Made by a program: the position numbers and the translations under genes
Assembly (NCBI RefSeq): GCF_030445035.2
Contig: NC_080673.1
Span: 202,180,216-202,244,215 of the forward strand
Direction of reading: 5' to 3'
Source of the DNA: Dasypus novemcinctus
Taxonomy: Eukaryota; Chordata; Mammalia; Cingulata; Dasypodidae
Length of the DNA stretch: 64,000 nucleotides
Notes under the pieces: model-generated
What the model was told of the DNA's origin: nothing
What the model saw: only the letters and a program-made list of their open reading frames with translations
Databases searched by the model: none
In this document: positions 1 to 8,410 of the stretch, piece by piece
Layout of the letters: each line of letters starts with the position of its first letter
Numbering within the stretch: position 1 is the stretch's first letter

Positions 1-2319
1 ACCCTCAAAGTCTTATTTTTAATAATGACTGTCAATCATCGTGGCGGTGCTGGACTCCCCCAGACTTCCCCACCCCCTTAGGGGCTCTCCTCCCAGCCCA
101 GAGCTTCTGCAGCCCCTAAGCCTGTGCCTTTGTTTGCTCTGAGCCACGCCCAGCGTTTGTCCATACTGTGCCCCTGCCTGGGATGTCCCTTCTCCTCCCC
201 TGCCCAAGCCCCCATCTCTCCCGCCTGAATTGACTGGCAAGCTGGATCCTTCAACGCCAGTGCTCAGATGAGAAAGGTGTGGCCCCAAGGGGCACCAAAG
301 AAGCACCACCTTCTCCCCTGTGCTTTGTCCCACATTGTGCATCTTGGTCCTTTGCCCTGCCCTTGGGGTCTCTCCGCAGGCCACACACGCCGTGACTGCC
401 AAAGACATCTCTACCAACTCCAGGATTTGTGATTGCTACATGGAGAAGCCACACTTGGAAGCTGAGGTTGGCTCCCACATATCCGCCTGGCCTTTAGCTT
501 CTCCAGCATGCCACACAGGCAGGACCCCTCCTCCCTGTCCCCTCTGCCTCCCACCTGCCCACTTCTGGGATTAGTACGAGTGTCCCTGCTGTGGCCTCCT
601 GCAGCCCTTACCGCACCCACCACACTTGATTGTGCTTTAAGGTTTAAATGTCAGTCTTCTTTGCCCAACAGCAATTCTGGGAAGGCAAGGGCAGAGTCCA
701 TCTCCTTCCCACCATTTCCAGCTAGCACCCAGCACGGTGGGTGCCTGGTCCAGGTCAGGTGCTTATTATCATTAACTTAGCAAATGAATACTCTGACCAA
801 GTTATGGGCACAGCATTTGGAAAGCCACACTGCCTGCCCATTCACCTAATGGCATTCACAGAGAGGATTCTGGGTCCCAACAAAACATGGGCATTAGCAA
901 AATGTCCCGAGGTGGCTGAAGGCTCCTAACAAAGCTGCTTTATTCTTTAAACCACAAATCTTTCTGGGCGGGGTGGGAATATGGACAATTCAAACACCAA
1001 TACCTTGTCAGTGCCCTCTGTCCTGGGAAAGAAGCTTGTTTTTCTCTCCTCCCCAGACTTGTTGGAGCCACGCCTTGGATTTACTCTGGGCTGCCCACTG
1101 AGGACGAAAGCGTGGGAGCAGCCAGCAGTTAGGAAGCCTTCGCCATGCTCTTCTCTAACACACACAAGGCGCTTGGCCAGGGTCCTCTCCAATGCTCACG
1201 AGCCCTATGACGTGGCAGAGTCACTCCTACTTTAGATATCAGAGAGGCGGCAGAGCAGGATACAGTCCCATGTCCGTCTGCTGGGATGCAGCCTAGGCGA
1301 TTCACCTCCACCCCAGAGGGGTCTCAGGGCAGGGTGACCGCTCTGGCCGTGCAGACTGAGAAATGGACATAGCACTGCCCTAAAGACCACCTTGCTCCAT
1401 CCCTCAGGTCACTAGTGGGCCAGCCAGGGTCCTGCCCGGGGTCACACAGTCGCTAAGGGAGGGACCTGGCTCCAGACCCATGGCTTCTGACCTCACCGGT
1501 CACTATGTCACACACACACACCCTGTGGCTCCCTCCTGCCTCGGTTTCCCCCAGGGACTGGATCAGAGGGCCCTGAGACCAAGTCGGGCAACCACATTTC
1601 TTGCACAGGTTCCCTGCCAAGCGCAGCGTTGGCCCTGACACCTCTTAGAGTGCAGGGCTCTGCGACGGATAAGAGGCGGGTCCCCACTCAGAGGCCCCAC
1701 GTCTGGAGAGGAGAACTCAACAAAGCCCCTCGATTTTCTAACGAAAGAATCAGCCCAGAGCCAGGCAGGAGGCAGGCTCCCTCCCACCCCTGCTCTCCGG
1801 CCTCAGGGAGCTTTCTCAGCACTGCTTCCCTAAGGACTGTGGGGAGGATCTGGTAAAGCCAGGCCTGCCAAGCTCGGGACAGCAGGTGGAAAATGCCAGC
1901 TCCCTCCTCCTCCAAAAGGCGGCCCAGCCTGCAGGTGCAGGGGCGGTACCTGAGCCTAAAGATGAATGAGGACCCCGGTTTCCTGCTCTCACACCAAAGG
2001 CCGTCACCCCAGAGGATTACACTGCACCCCGAATCCTGCCTCCCAGCCCCTGGATGCTCTGGCACCGCCACCCACTGACTTTCCAATGTCCATGGTCCCC
2101 ATTCTTCAAGAACCTTCTGGGCCACCCACTGATGTCCATCCAGCCCAGGATGGCAAGGAGGACAGACCTCTTGATCTCAGCGCCCTGAACTCCCCACCCT
2201 TAGAGACAAAGCATAAAGACGGGGTTCCTTTGTTTCCGGCCACACCCAGGGGCCGGCCGTGGCCGCTCAGTCCCCTCCACCATCCCCACCCTCCTGCCGC
2301 CCAGCCCCGCCAGCGTTAA
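1..2319 (-). other. CRMP1: CRMP1 intron 1 (non-coding)
   Basis: This stretch follows both alternative first exons in the minus-strand direction of transcription, so it is read as part of CRMP1 intron 1. I looked for the expected second coding exon, which in the family begins with residues like SDRLLIKGG, and did not see it; it should lie beyond the left edge. Short open frames have no recognisable domains. A MIR-like phrase (stable 'gggtcacacagtcgctaag') sits near 1440-1460 and a short CA run near 1510. Confidence 0.7.
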
Positions 2320-3480
2320 CCCTTCCTGGACTGCAGCGCCGTGGCCACCCCTTAGGCTCTTCTGAGCTGCGGCGCCTCCAGCATGGCGCGGGCTGGAGTC
2401 CACATTTCCACTCCGTCAGTGCGGGCGGGGAGGGGGCCCGTCCATCTTTTCCCTTCCTCTGGCGGGAAAGGAACTCCGGAGCGAGGTGCGGAGAGCCGGA
2501 CAGGGAGGGGGCGGCGCGCAGGAGACTCGGCTCACCCTCCCATCCCCGCGAGGGCCGGAGGGAGGGGGTGCGGACCCCGCGCCCCTCCCTCTTTTGTTCA
2601 GCGCCGCATCCTCCGGGGCCACGCCATCCTCCCGCACGTCCCGGGGGGGAAGGGCTCCGAGCCCACAGGAGTAGGACCCGAGGCTCCAGCCCCGCCCCGC
2701 GCCCCCCATCACTGCCGCGGTCCCCAGAGGCCGGGGGAGGGGGCTGCCAGGCCCCGGCCGGCCCCGCCCCACCCGCGGCGACGCAGGAAGCCTCGGGCCG
2801 CCCACGCCATCCCCGCAGATCCCGACCCGGCGGCGACCACCCCCCCAGCCAGAAAGCCGCGCGGCAGGGCGGGGGCAGGGGCGGGGGCGGGCCTGGCTCA
2901 CCGTGATGTGCGGGATACTCTTCTTGCCTTGGTAAGACATGGCCCCCGCCGCGCCCTCGGCCGGGCCGCGCGGATCTGCGGGACTGGCAGACGCGGGGTC
3001 AGACTCCGCTCCCCGCGGGCGCGGCCACAAAGGCCCGGGAGAACGGAGAGAGGCGCGGAGGGTAGCTGCCCGCGGCTGCTCGGCCCGCCCGCCGCCGCCG
3101 CCGCGCTCCGGCTGCCAGCACCGCGCGGCTCCCCGAGGAGGGCGGGAGGAGGCGGGAGCGGCGAGGGCGGGAGGAGGGGGCTGCAGACACACAGCTCCTC
3201 CCGGCGGCGCCGAGCCGAGGCCGATTCGCCCCTCTCGGCTCGAACCAGGAAGCGCTTCCCTTCCGATCCCCCCACTCCGCCCCCAGCCCCCCCTCCACCC
3301 CCTCAGCCGCCCCGCACACGCCCCCGGCGGGCCCGGCCTCGCTCTCGCGATTCCAGGCTGTCTCGACCAGCCAGGGGCGAGCTGCGGAAGCGCCCGCAGA
3401 CCCCGGGGGCGGCGCCACAGGTGTGCGGCCCCGCAGCTGGCGCGGCCCCAGAACGGCCGCGTGGGGCCCGCGCCGGGAAC
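2320..3480 (-). promoter_or_regulatory. CRMP1: CpG island and promoter of the short CRMP1 isoform
   Basis: A dense, CpG-rich stretch brackets the short-isoform first exon. Upstream of its ATG on the minus strand (2941 to about 3450) there is no obvious TATA box. There are GC-box-like runs and a short GCC/CGG trinucleotide run at about 3085-3104, which would lie in the 5' UTR or core promoter. This is typical of TATA-less CpG-island promoters with dispersed starts. The exact start site cannot be read from sequence; borders are estimated by eye from CpG density. Confidence 0.8.
2902..2940 (-). CDS. CRMP1: CRMP1 first coding exon, short isoform
   Basis: Reading the minus strand from 2940, the ATG is followed by codons for MSYQGKKSIPHIT and then a GTGAG donor starting at 2901. 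This 13-residue peptide is the conserved N-terminus of the 572-residue short form of CRMP1. The related DPYSL2/DPYSL3 proteins start MSYQGKKNIPRIT, so the S and H residues specifically favour CRMP1. The exon holds 39 coding bases and ends in phase 0, matching a second exon beginning SDRLL. A G at -3 supports this ATG. CRMP1 is a cytosolic, dihydropyrimidinase-like but catalytically inactive phosphoprotein. It forms tetramers, binds the cytoskeleton and acts in semaphorin 3A signalling and neurite guidance. The rest of the protein is outside the window. Confidence 0.95.
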
Positions 3481-4699
3481 GCCCCAGCTTGCCGAGCTCT
3501 CCAGGCTCTCGGGGATTGGGCCCCATTGAATGCTCCCCGACGCCCTCCCTTCGTTCCACACTGTCGACCCCCCACGCCAGTCCCCCAGCAGATCCAGCAC
3601 TTTTACATCTCCAGCTCCAATCCTTTATTCACTCGCCTTGGATAACCCACCCCAGACAAAGGGTACCCCCTCTTCCCAGACCCATCTCCCAAGCCTCCTC
3701 CTCCAGAAAGCCTTTCCCTGCCCCCTTTAGTCCCAGCCCCCAGCCCCCAGCCCTGACCAGCCTTTCCTGAGGGCAGCTAAGGACAGGCCTTGAAGCCAGA
3801 CCCTGGGAAGGCAGTGGGGACACGACGGATGACGTGCTAAAAACTGGCTGCCACCTGCAGGAGCTCTCTCGCCGCACAGCAGCCTCGGGCCACCAGGTCG
3901 CCCTGCAGTCTTACCATATCAGGCAGTGGGCACCTCGAGAGCCTGGTCATGGGCTCTAAGGCCCCCACAGCCCCCCAGAGAAGACGGGGCAGTTGGAGGA
4001 GTAGAACCAACCAGCCACTCCTACCCCCAGCAGACAGTGGAGCCCAGCACAGCCCCTGCAATCCAGATGTGGTGGCGGGAAGTCAGGGCATGGCTTGACA
4101 GCCTTCATAACAGAGGAAGAGAAAGAGGGGGTGAGGGGACCACCCAGCACAGCCCCCACACATCACCAGGCAGTAGGAAATGCCAGGCTGCTCTGTCCCT
4201 CTCTGTTGCCTGCAAAATCCAAACCCACAACCCTTTTGCAAAGATGACGCTTCTCTACCCTCAAGTTCTGCACAGTATGGCAAAACCCTCACCTGCCAGG
4301 TGCACCCTGGAGCCGGGATCTCCACTCCTACCAAGGCCAATCCCAGGCCCAGGGCAGGAGGCCAGAGGTGCCTGGGCCTGAAAACAGGGCTGGGGTTGTA
4401 GCTTCACGGGGGAGAAACTGCTTAGGAGTCCAGCAGCACTGGGCCATAATTTCCTCATTTTACAGACGGAAAACTGAGGCCTATGGCGAGGTAAAAATGG
4501 TGTGGCGCAGGTGCAGAGTAGATTAGTTGCAGCACAGAAGCATCTGGAAACCAGGTCGCCACACACCTGGTCGAGCGCTCATTCCTCTACGTTATGCATT
4601 CAGCCCTAGCTCTGAGCTGGGTCCTGACTCATTGTTGGGGACCGGAAATTACAAGCGGGCAGCCTCCCTCCCCCCGCCTCCTACATTCCCTTCCTCGGC
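3481..4699 (-). other. CRMP1: Region between CRMP1 promoters, no exon seen
   Basis: Intronic for the long isoform and upstream for the short one. An L2-like piece lies at about 3660-3740 (text resembling 'cctccagaaagcctttccctgcc'), and a MIR-like fragment with the typical 'cctcattttacagacg...aactgaggc' phrase at about 4448-4500. Nothing else is recognised. Confidence 0.55.
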
Positions 4700-5340
4700 G
4701 CGTTTCAGTCCCAGGTGCCAGGCACCAGGGCGTTCTCAGGGGGCCAGTCCCGGGAGGGAAGCTCCAGGGCTGGGGACAGGACCGAGCGCGGAGGAGGGGG
4801 AGGGGCAGCGGCCGCCGATTGGCCAAACCCTGGCTGCTCCCAAGCCGGCTGCGGGGCTGCAGAATGCCGCAGCCACTCCGCCTCGGGCCGCGGGGAGCGC
4901 TGCGACTGCGCCTGCGCCGCCGAAACCCCTCCCCGGGAAGCCGAGGTGTCTTTTGCCGGCGCTGCAGCAGCGAGGCCCGGCCCAGGGCCCGAGACTGCTG
5001 GAGCCCAAGCTCCCGGGCCGCTGCGTAGGCAGAAAGGAAAACGCTTCCGCCACCCCCACCCCCACCCCGGCAGACCGGGAGCCCCTCGGCTCGACCTCGA
5101 GCGCTAGCGGAGACCACCGCGCGCCGGAGGCGCCGCCTTTTGTCCGGTTCCCGGGCAGCAGCGGTGAAAGGCGGGAGGAGGTCGGCGGGGGAAGGGGAAA
5201 GAGGAGGGTCGAGGAACGGGAGTGGTGGAGCGTCCGGCGTCCCCGAGCGCCGAGGCGCGGCTGCGGGGCCGACCCAGGCAGATCTCGGGGACCAGGCTGG
5301 AGTTGGTGACACTGATCGCGGCTCCAGCCCGCGCGCGCCC
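4700..5340. promoter_or_regulatory. Middle CpG island between the two CRMP1 first exons
   Basis: CpG density rises again here, separately from the islands at both known first exons. It contains GC-rich runs on both strands and a CCAAT box. I could not match any first exon to it. It may drive another CRMP1 first exon, a non-coding transcript, or act as an enhancer or REST-linked control region together with the RE1 some 300-900 bases to the right. Long open frames on both strands are expected from the base composition and are not called genes. Confidence 0.6.
4818..4822 (-). promoter_or_regulatory. CCAAT box (inverted, minus-strand sense)
   Basis: The plus strand reads 'ccgattggccaa', giving GGCCAATCGG on the minus strand, the extended NF-Y type context. 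It sits in the middle CpG island and is correctly oriented for a minus-strand promoter. Whether a start site exists 60-100 bases to the left is unknown. Confidence 0.5.
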
Positions 5341-6879
5341 TCAGACAGCTCCCGGCCGTGCACAAAGCGCTCTCCCTTCCCCGATATACTCCACCTCGCT
5401 TTGAGACACCCCCATTTCACAGATGGAGAAACTGAGGTTCAAGGGGGGCAAAGCGCCTTGGCCGGAAACCTGGGATCCCCGGCACCGTCCCCGGCCTCTC
5501 GGTGCGCGGTCCTGAAGCCTCTCGCTCGGGCGTGGGAGCCTGGGTCCCAACCGAGGTAGGGCCGCCAGGGAAGGGGTTGGACGGGGGAGATAAAAAGGCC
5601 GTGGGGAGGAGGGGCCTGGACTTCTCGCCATCTCTCTCCCTAGCGGGACACCCGGTTCAGCACCACGGAGAGCGCCCGAGCCACAGGGTGGGGTTGGAGT
5701 CCCGGGTGAGAAGCTGGGGAGGCCAGGTGACCCTCTACTGCGCCGCGGCACCGGCAGGCCAACCTAGCCCCTACTCCTCCAGGAAGCCCTCCCGGATTTC
5801 TGTCCCGATCTCCTCCGGGCACACTTTATGCCTTAAAAAATGAAGAGTTAATAAAAATGATCATGGTAAGAAAACTGAACAGCGAGCATTTATTGAACGC
5901 TCACTACCTACAAGCATTAACGGATGTAATCCTCACAATGAATCTGCAGCCCACCCTTGCCTGGGAACTTCTGGAGGGTGAGATCGGGAAGGCTGACCCA
6001 GGCACCCAGCGCCCACCCAGGGGCTCAAACAGCAAGCCTCGGCCAAGCTGACCCTCGGAGGCTCCAACTGCCTCTCTCCAGGCACCTCGCCCTGACCCTT
6101 AATCACCCGAGCCCTCCGGAAGCTGGGGCAGCCATCCTCCCGTCTTCCTCCAGTTCCCTGGATACAACTATCTCAAGGGAGAAGACCCACGGGCCTGGCA
6201 TTCCCTCTCCCGGAGGCTTTCCCATTTTCAGGAACAAACAAACAAAAACCCTCCAAGGCTGTCAACCAGTTCAAATCCCAGCTCTGCCTCCAACTTGCCT
6301 TGTCAAGTGGGCACAGTGAGTCCTGCCGCGGGACTCAGGTGCGCCCCTTGGAATGTCAGTGCTGGGGGTGAGGGCTTACAGTTGTACCTGCCTGACGATC
6401 TAAATCTTGAACCAAATCTTTCCCTCGAAATCAGGACCGGAACACTTAGAAAAGGTTCCTTCCAGCTTTACGCTGTGTGGCCACAGGCGATTTGCTTAAC
6501 CTCTCCCAGCAGCCTGACGTAGTCGGTCCCCTATAATTACCAATGAATGGGCGAATGCGGAAACGCAGCTCCCCTTCTTTCCAGAGAACAGATTAGGGAG
6601 CCGTGGACTAGATTCATCCCAAAGGTCCCCTCACGCTTTAGGGGCCCATGCGGCGGCTTTAGCCAACTTACTTCCCCTCTCAGAGCCTCGCTTTTCCTTC
6701 CTGCAGAAGAGGGGTGGGGGGTGGGACCTCGAGGATCCTTTCGGGGTGCCACGGACTATGCTGGCCAACCTTGACCCAGGACAACAACCTCCCAGGAGCC
6801 GTGTACGGTGGGGTGGGGGAGGGGTCTTTCCGTAGAGCTCCCAAACCAGGTAGCCCCAGCCCACGGGACCCGGGCACAG
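5341..6879 (-). other. CRMP1: CRMP1 long-isoform intron 1, left of the first exon
   Basis: Contains the RE1 site listed separately and MIR-like fragments at about 5405-5450 ('cacagatggagaaactgagg'), 5880-5960 ('gagcatttattgaacgctc') and 6470-6540 ('gatttgcttaacctctccc'). A TATA-like 'gataaaaagg' lies on the plus strand near 5588-5597 without any supported transcript. No coding exon is seen. Confidence 0.6.
5656..5676 (+). promoter_or_regulatory. RE1/NRSE: predicted REST (NRSF) binding site
   Basis: A 21-base match to the neuron-restrictive silencer element. The left half is TTCAGCACC (5656-5664), then ACGG, and the right end reads AGAGCGCC (5669-5676). Against the consensus as I know it, the only difference is G instead of C at the fifteenth base, with left and right half-sites in canonical spacing. 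REST recruits CoREST/HDAC complexes to silence neuronal genes in non-neuronal cells. The site lies about 1.7 kb downstream of the long-isoform ATG and 2.7 kb upstream of the short-isoform ATG, so it could act on both promoters. Confidence 0.88.
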
Positions 6880-6960
6880 TCCTCGGACGGTCCCACGGCC
6901 AGGGTCCCCCAGAGTCCCGTCCTCCCCTCTCAGCCCGGCCACCGCGCGCCCCGAGGGTAC

Positions 6961-7341
6961 CTGGCCATTGTCCCGGCCGAGCGGCAGGTCGCGGGGCGCG
7001 GGGCAGCGGATGCGCAGCGCCGGCGGCCGCTCGTCGCGCTCGCCCGGGGAGCTGACGGCCGAGCCCGAGGGCTCGCTCACGTCGCTGGCGGTGTCCTCGC
7101 TGCCGCCGGGCGCGGGCAGGCCGACCGCGTCGAGTCGGCCGGCGCTGCGCGGCGTGCGCGCCGAGCCGCGGCGGCCCACGCTGTACGCGTCGAAGTCGAT
7201 GGTCTTGTTCTCGTAGGCGCCCTCCACCGCGGCGAACATGCCGCCGTACTTCTGGCGCGGGGTCTGCGCCGCGCTGCCCGGCCGCGCCAAGTACACGGGC
7301 AGGTCGTCCTCCGTGTTCCACGCGCGCCGCCGGTCCGCCAT
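6961..7341 (-). CDS. CRMP1: CRMP1 first coding exon, long isoform
   Basis: The ATG at 7341 (G at -3 and G at +4, a strong Kozak context) opens 127 codons starting MADRRRAWNTEDDLPVY and ending LPLGRDNGQ. A consensus donor GTACC follows at 6960. This is the alternative N-terminus of the 686-residue CRMP1 form, which I recognise directly. The stretch from about residue 85 to 108 is rich in Ser, Asp and Glu (SEDTASDVSEPSGSAVSS), a disordered and probably phosphorylated segment, and the whole region is Arg- and Pro-rich. The exon ends in phase 0 exactly like the short-isoform exon, so both join the same second exon. The frame remains open upstream to at least 7809, but the MADRRR start is preferred by homology. 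A Cys near residue 113 (RIRCPAPRD) stands where I recall Arg in human. Confidence 0.96.
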
Positions 7342-7448
7342 GCCCGCCCCGCCGCCCGCCCGCCCGCGGCCCTCGCCCACGCCGTGCGCCGCGCTCCGCG
7401 CCTCGGTGCGGGCCCGCGGCGGCCCAGGCGCGACTGCGGCCGGGAGAG

Positions 7449-7497
7449 GGGCGGGGCGGGGCGCGCGGCGGGGCGGGGCCGGGGCGGGGCCGGGGCG
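7449..7497. promoter_or_regulatory. GC-box (Sp1/KLF-type) array
   Basis: Several overlapping GGGGCGGGG cores lie side by side, including two tandem copies of an 11-base ggggcggggcc unit at about 7475-7497. They lie 100-160 bases upstream of the long-isoform ATG on the minus strand, a normal place for Sp1 sites of a TATA-less promoter. Confidence 0.65.
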
Positions 7498-7700
7498 GCG
7501 CCTGGCGGGCGGCTGCGGGCGCGCGGAGCCGCGGCCTACAAAGGACCGCCGGGCGGGGAGCGCCGCGCGGGCGGGGCGGGACGGTGACGCGCGCCAGCCG
7601 CAGCGCGGAGGGCGGGCGGCCGAACCGCAGTGCCCTCGCCGCACCCCTGCTGCGCTCCCCGGGGAAGCGCGGGGCGCGAGGGGAGGGCGGGGTGGGAACC

Positions 7701-7716
7701 GCGCGCGCGCGCACAC
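7701..7716. repeat. Alternating purine-pyrimidine block (Z-DNA candidate)
   Basis: Six GC dinucleotides run straight into ACAC at the outer edge of the CRMP1 long-isoform CpG island. Alternating GC dinucleotides are the strongest known Z-forming sequence. The position just upstream of a promoter suits supercoiling-driven Z-DNA, but this is an inference. Confidence 0.5.
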
Positions 7717-8410
7717 GCTCTCACACACTCCGCAAGCACACGCATAGCAATTACGCCATACACACACGCGAGAGACGCACAAGCATGCTGGTTCCTGCAC
7801 CAGAGTCAATTACACACGATCCCGACACACACAGGCCAGCTCATGCACATCGCAGGCAAGTTTGCACAAGCAGGCACACATGCTTATCCACATTCAGAGT
7901 CGATTACGTCCACACACACCAGAAATTCTGTCACCCACGCCCGCGTCCGGCCTCACACCGAGATGAATTGCACAGCCGAGACACTTCCATACTGGACACG
8001 CGCTTCATCCATTCAACCACTGGGCTCTCGCGAGTGACCGGCCCTGCTGGGGACAGGCCGGTGGACGAAATGGACAGTCCCTAGTCCCTGGGAGCTGACA
8101 TTCCAGGGAGGGGACCAGGCGACATATATCTTCGTGGGCCAGCAGCGCTAACCCGCAGCGAGAATGGTGCAGCAGGGCAAGGGGGACGGGCTAGGGCTAT
8201 GGTCACACAGCCGCGCAAGAGAAGTACGCTCTTGCACGCGAACCAGCGAGTCACACACACATGGCATTCATTCCAGCACACACAAACAACAAAGAGCTTT
8301 GCGCACGCTCATCAAAAGGCAAATTCACAAACAACTCCACACGCTGGTGCACTCATAAACCCACACACTCGTGCACTTGTAAACACACACCCAAATCCAC
8401 ACCCCAAATA
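7717..8410. repeat. Degenerate CA-rich simple-repeat tract
   Basis: For about 700 bases the plus strand is dominated by short ACACAC, CACACG and CACAT words separated by non-repetitive spacers. It looks like a decayed CA-based microsatellite or minisatellite rather than one pure run. It starts immediately outside the CRMP1 long promoter. A gap at about 8000-8170 is more ordinary sequence. Confidence 0.6.

Larger units (their letters stand above)
6880..7720 (-). promoter_or_regulatory. CRMP1: CpG island and promoter of the long CRMP1 isoform
   Basis: Very high GC and CpG content covers the first coding exon of the long isoform and several hundred bases upstream on the minus strand. There is no TATA box in good position; an array of GC boxes takes its place. 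Transcription probably starts within about 7400-7600, to the right of the ATG. Borders are judged by eye. Confidence 0.8.

Noticed and set aside
2383..3645. 420-codon plus-strand and 394-codon minus-strand frames across the short-isoform CpG island
   Set aside because: GC-rich DNA is poor in stop codons. The real coding content is 39 bases on the minus strand followed by a splice donor; the rest is promoter or intron.
4527..5420. 260-codon frames on both strands in the middle CpG island
   Set aside because: Mutually overlapping, of low-complexity composition, without recognisable domains. Expected by chance in stop-poor sequence.
5588..5643. Plus-strand TATA-like 'gataaaaagg' and downstream acceptor-like 'ctctctccctag'
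   Set aside because: No plus-strand exon or start site can be tied to them; both are likely chance matches.
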